A stretch of DNA of 64,000 bases from Spirosoma luteum DSM 19990 (lineage in GTDB: Bacteria > Bacteroidota > Bacteroidia > Cytophagales > Spirosomataceae), in assembly GCF_000374065.1 (NCBI RefSeq), contig NZ_KB893245.1, positions 434,001 through 498,000 on the forward strand, read 5' to 3'. A program made the translations under genes and the position numbers. This document shows positions 63,419-64,000 of this stretch, piece after piece; the stretch's first letter is position 1; every line of letters starts with the position of its first letter. The notes under the pieces are model-generated. The model was not told the origin of the DNA. It searched no databases and saw only the letters and a list, made by a program, of their open reading frames with translations.

Positions 63419-64000
63419 TCAGCGTGTTTTATAGGCCGTCTGCAAACCACTGCTTATCCAGTTTGCCAATGCCTGCCGGTTGTTGGCTAACAGGAACCGT
63501 TGCTGATCTTTCGCATTACGGATGTTTCCTAACTCGATAAAAACGGTGGGAGGATGACAATTCCTGACCACGTATAAATTACTACGGTTCGAGACGGTAC
63601 CCAGGTAGTTTCGGTTAGGCTGACTGCGCTTATAGCCAGACTGAAAGCTTTTATGAATGTGCGTGGCCAGTTTCTTACCAACTTTGCTGGCCTCGTGGTG
63701 ATAAAAAAAGACATCGATATTCTGCCCCTCACTTCGACTATCGACGTGAATAGTGACCATCCGCTGATAAGCTCCTTTGTGTTTTCGATGCAAATTATTA
63801 ACGGCATCCACGCCTTGGCGCAACCGCTTAACCTGGCTTAGGGGAATTTTCTGGCTGGGGTACGTCAGTTCATCGTGATCCAGTTTCAATACCGGTTCAT
63901 CGCGTATGCCGTCATTCGGGTCGCGAACAATCATGTAAACGGTCGCGCCGTGCTCCATCAGTACCCGGGCCAGCCGGATTGTTACATCGTAGGCATACTC
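63419..64000 (-). CDS. N-acetylmuramoyl-L-alanine amidase, 5' end cut by window edge
   Basis: A zinc amidase (amidase-3 type) that cuts the bond between MurNAc and the peptide stem. The frame stays open to base 64000, reading upstream of an internal Met as EYAYDVTIRLARVL, so the N-terminus with the first zinc ligands lies outside. Visible marks are VTIHVDSRSEGQNIDVFFYH, where the family has SIHxN or similar (here HVDS, altered), and FIELGNIRNAKDQQ with the catalytic Glu near the C-terminus. The change in the first motif may reduce or shift activity. Confidence 0.8.
   Translation of the reverse strand, partial: EYAYDVTIRLARVLMEHGATVYMIVRDPNDGIRDEPVLKLDHDELTYPSQKIPLSQVKRLRQGVDAVNNLHRKHKGAYQRMVTIHVDSRSEGQNIDVFFYHHEASKVGKKLATHIHKSFQSGYKRSQPNRNYLGTVSNRSNLYVVRNCHPPTVFIELGNIRNAKDQQRFLLANNRQALANWISSGLQTAYKTR

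Noticed and set aside
1..64000. Search for tRNA, rRNA and CRISPR arrays
   Set aside because: No cloverleaf with a terminal CCA-like acceptor, no rRNA core and no regularly spaced repeats were seen in the intergenic stretches.

Overview
The window looks like a chromosomal segment of a non-parasitic Bacteroidetes bacterium of the order Cytophagales, most like Spirosoma or a close relative. This assignment is inferred from four things: Bacteroidetes-type promoters (TTG, 20 bases, TAnnTTTG); Bacteroidetes-specific genes (a DUF4295 gene after rpmG, the FtsL-like cell-division protein, BshC); Bacteroidetes gene orders (rplM-rpsI-rpsB-tsf, ftsL-ftsI-murE-mraY); and many secreted or lipid-anchored proteins. 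Base composition looks close to half G+C and fairly even. I see no rRNA, tRNA, CRISPR array, transposase, integrase or phage gene.

Layout from left to right. 1-5512: a truncated fadD, an Lrp/AsnC regulator, a secreted TPR protein, hpt, and a solitary nuoD. 5611-9825: rpmG and a DUF4295 gene, a terminator, then ftsY, a lipoprotein, a membrane protein and rimO in one direction. 9902-14829: a GT39-like glycosyltransferase with a small coupled ORF, then bshC, 5-formyl-THF cyclo-ligase and a beta-barrel protein. 14909-21036: a minus-strand sugar island with four pseudaminic-acid genes (pseB, pseC, pseF, pseG), a DUF115/Maf-like protein and a FemAB-like acyltransferase; pseI and a clear pseH are missing. 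21100-27420: a secreted protein, ppx, then cobalamin-dependent metH behind a SAM-I riboswitch, and a tiny lmo0937-type membrane protein.

27524-30515: the ribosomal operon rplM-rpsI-rpsB-tsf, with a strong promoter and a structured leader. 30703-32989: a zinc alcohol dehydrogenase and a membrane-tailed SDR. 33057-38465: a partial dcw cluster (ftsL-ftsI-murE-mraY). 38556-46453: M28 peptidase, DUF3431 protein, oligopeptidase B, a membrane protein, asd and photolyase. 46477-50336: three tandem lytic transglycosylase paralogues. 50489-55088: recQ, a Lys/Ala-rich secreted protein with a PBCV-type basic adaptor motif, an atypical SDR and a TruC-like pseudouridine synthase. 55140-59235: an FG-GAP protein and a 957-residue cupredoxin/beta-propeller/HEAT protein. 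59388-64000: ABC exporter, methyltransferase, apaG, ung and a truncated amidase.

Most genes are housekeeping. The parts most worth a second look are the incomplete pseudaminic-acid cluster with its possible transferase, the metH riboswitch platform with a duplicated P1 strand, the three lytic transglycosylases with a shared unknown C-terminal domain, the Lys/Ala-rich secreted protein, the cupredoxin-propeller fusion, and the recurring long inverted repeats and AGT-rich tracts between genes. I did not find a clearly new defence or mobile system.
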